Of a stretch of DNA of 64,000 bases, positions 62,689-64,000 are shown piece by piece. The DNA is from 3107 sp001483205 (GTDB taxonomy: Bacteria > Pseudomonadota > Alphaproteobacteria > Rhodobacterales > Rhodobacteraceae), in assembly GCA_964291375.2 (NCBI GenBank), contig OZ219809.1, forward strand, positions 1,612,001 to 1,676,000. The letters run 5' to 3'. Both the position numbers and the translations under genes were made by a program. Below the pieces are notes generated by a model that saw nothing but the letters and a program-made list of their open reading frames with translations, was not told the origin of the DNA and ran no database searches. Positions within the stretch are counted from its first letter, which is position 1. The number at the start of each line of letters is the position of its first letter.

Positions 62689-63792
62689 ATGAAAATCACC
62701 CGCCTGTCCCTCTGGCATGTCCCGCTGACAAGCCACACCCCCTATTACATGGCCGATGGTAAGACCTGCGACACGGTGGAAACGGTGGTGATCGCCGTTG
62801 CCACTGACGCCGGGATCATCGGGTGGGGAGAGGTCTGCCCGATTCCCCACTACCTGCCCGCCTATGCGCGCGGCGTCGCCCCTGCGCTGACCGAGCTGGC
62901 CCCGGTTATCCTCGGGCATGATCCTGTCGGCACCGGGGCGGTGATGGCCGGGGCTGATGCCTGGCTGCCCGGCCATGTCTATGCCAAATCCGCGCTCGAC
63001 ATCGCGCTGTGGGACATCACCGGACAGGTTGCCGGGCTGCCGCTCTTTGCGCTTTTCGGCGGGCGGCGGGCGGAAACCCTGCCGCTGTATCACTCGATCA
63101 CCTGCACCGCCCCGCAAGAGATGGCCCGGATCGCCCGTGACGCGCAGGCGCGCGGCATCACCCAGTTTCAGGTCAAGCTCGGCGCGTCAGGCGACTGGCA
63201 GACCGATACCGAACGGCTGATACGGGTCAGAGAGGCCGTCGGCCCCGGCCCGCTCGTCTATGGCGACTGGAACTGCGGCGCGACCTCGCTTGAGGCAACC
63301 CGCGTCGGGCGCGCGGTTGCCGGGGCGGATGTGATGCTGGAACAGCCCTGCGCGACGATCACCGACTGCGCACGGGTGCGCGCCGCGACCGGGCTGCCGA
63401 TGAAGATGGACGAAGCGGTCCATGACACCGCCACCCTGCTTGAAGCCCATGGGCGGGGCTGTATGGATGCGGTGGCGATCAAGCTGTCGAAATTCGGCGG
63501 GCTGTCGGCGGCGCGGGCGGCCCGTGATCTTTGCCTGCATACCGGGGCGAAGATGTGTATCGAAGACACCTGGGGCAGTGACATCACCACTGCGGCACTG
63601 CTGCATCTGGGTGCGGCCACGGCCCCCGCCGCGCTGATGAATGTCTGCGACCTGTCGGGCTATGTCACGCCCCGGCTGTGCGCTGATGGCCCGGTGCGGA
63701 CCGGCGGGCGCATATCGCCGCCCGACGGCCCCGGCCTGGGCGTTTCCCCCGACCCGGATCACCTCGGGCCGCCGGATATGGTATTGGAGTGA
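62689..63792 (+). CDS. Mandelate racemase/muconate lactonizing enzyme family protein
   Basis: 367 residues of the enolase superfamily. QFQVKLGASG carries the first catalytic Lys; metal ligands lie in YGDWNCG, LEQPCATI and KMDEAVHD, and the second Lys in AIKLSKFGG. Layout and context recall HpbD-type betaine epimerases that are found with Rieske demethylases, but the substrate is not certain. The start MKITRLSLWHVP at 62689 is the first codon after a repeat element; a longer frame running through the element is not real. Confidence 0.88.
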   Translation: MKITRLSLWHVPLTSHTPYYMADGKTCDTVETVVIAVATDAGIIGWGEVCPIPHYLPAYARGVAPALTELAPVILGHDPVGTGAVMAGADAWLPGHVYAKSALDIALWDITGQVAGLPLFALFGGRRAETLPLYHSITCTAPQEMARIARDAQARGITQFQVKLGASGDWQTDTERLIRVREAVGPGPLVYGDWNCGATSLEATRVGRAVAGADVMLEQPCATITDCARVRAATGLPMKMDEAVHDTATLLEAHGRGCMDAVAIKLSKFGGLSAARAARDLCLHTGAKMCIEDTWGSDITTAALLHLGAATAPAALMNVCDLSGYVTPRLCADGPVRTGGRISPPDGPGLGVSPDPDHLGPPDMVLE

Positions 63793-63796
63793 CGGG

Positions 63797-64000
63797 ATGC
63801 AGAAAATCCGCACCCAAGCCGAATGGATCGCCCGCGCCCGCGAAGTCCTGCCCGCAGGGGGGTTCGGCAATTTCGACCCCGGTATCATTATTGCGCGCGG
63901 ACAGGGCGCGCATGTGTGGGATGAGGACGGGCGCGACTATGTGGATTACCTGATCGGTTCCGGGCCGATGCTGCTCGGCCATGGCCACCCGGAGGTGATG
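63797..64000 (+). CDS. Class III aminotransferase (glutamate-1-semialdehyde-like), 3' end cut
   Basis: 68 codons to the window end, starting MQKIRTQAEWIARAREVLPAG, then GAHVWDEDGRDYVDYLIGSG and MLLGHGHPEV, typical N-terminus of class III PLP aminotransferases of the HemL-like group. It follows the enolase-family gene by four bases and probably belongs to the catabolic operon instead of to heme synthesis. The rest lies outside. Confidence 0.82.
   Translation, partial: MQKIRTQAEWIARAREVLPAGGFGNFDPGIIIARGQGAHVWDEDGRDYVDYLIGSGPMLLGHGHPEVM

Noticed and set aside
1..64000. tRNA, rRNA or prophage genes
   Set aside because: No GGTTCRANTCC-type T-loop with paired stems, no rRNA core sequence and no phage structural or integrase gene was seen by eye; small RNAs could be missed.

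Overview
The window is a high-GC chromosomal segment of an alphaproteobacterium, most likely of the order Rhodobacterales. The main reasons are a nuo operon carrying the small accessory genes typical of that group (DUF5337, DUF5333, a GFA-type gene), a ynjF-ynjBCD-like block, a TIGR02300 protein, an LdtR-like MarR regulator and a deoC-ALDH16 pair. I saw no rRNA, tRNA or CRISPR array and no transposase, integrase or phage gene.

Layout. (1) 1-13.3 kb, minus strand: complex I operon nuoA-B-C-(GFA)-D-(secreted protein)-E-[DNA methyltransferase-HNH]-DUF5337-F-(lipoprotein)-(DUF5333)-G-[second methyltransferase-HNH]-H. NuoH runs off the left edge. (2) 13.5-18 kb, plus: CDP-alcohol phosphatidyltransferase and a YnjBCD-like ABC importer. 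(3) 18-30.7 kb: Kef-type K+/H+ antiporter, TIGR02300 protein, MarR regulator, sdhE, XRE regulator, class I aminotransferase, an AIPR-type defence candidate, transaldolase, rpe, deoC, a frameshifted ALDH16 gene, a small membrane protein and rpsO. (4) 30.7-41.7 kb: smc, a LysE exporter, accD-folC, a CPBP protease, ilvD and a DUF2927 lipoprotein. (5) 42-43 kb: a stand-alone HsdR-N-like nuclease. (6) 43.1-56.4 kb: a divergent signalling module. On the minus strand lie three dynamin/Era-like GTPases, a possible roadblock/LC7 protein and an unknown protein. On the plus strand lie a Ser/Thr kinase whose membrane/periplasmic half is out of frame at a CAGG tract, an FHA protein, a PP2C phosphatase and two secreted LysM plus solute-binding proteins. 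(7) 56.4-64 kb: a methylated-amine or betaine-type catabolic cluster: Rieske oxygenase, carboxymuconolactone decarboxylase-like protein, RpiR regulator, FAD/GcvT demethylating dehydrogenase, MDR dehydrogenase, enolase-superfamily enzyme and a class III aminotransferase cut by the right edge.

Across the window there is a dispersed repeat family with a 14-base terminal inverted repeat (8 copies: four long of about 210 bp, three short of about 67-84 bp, one solo end). The short form equals the long form minus the segment between two CCGCCC direct repeats. An internal hairpin shows a compensatory base-pair change between copies. This looks like a MITE-like element.

The strongest candidates for undescribed biology are the kinase/phosphatase/FHA/three-GTPase/LysM module, the TIR repeat family, and the two methyltransferase-HNH genes inside the nuo operon, one of them flanked by duplicated host sequence. 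All assignments come from reading the sequence by eye; no database search was run.
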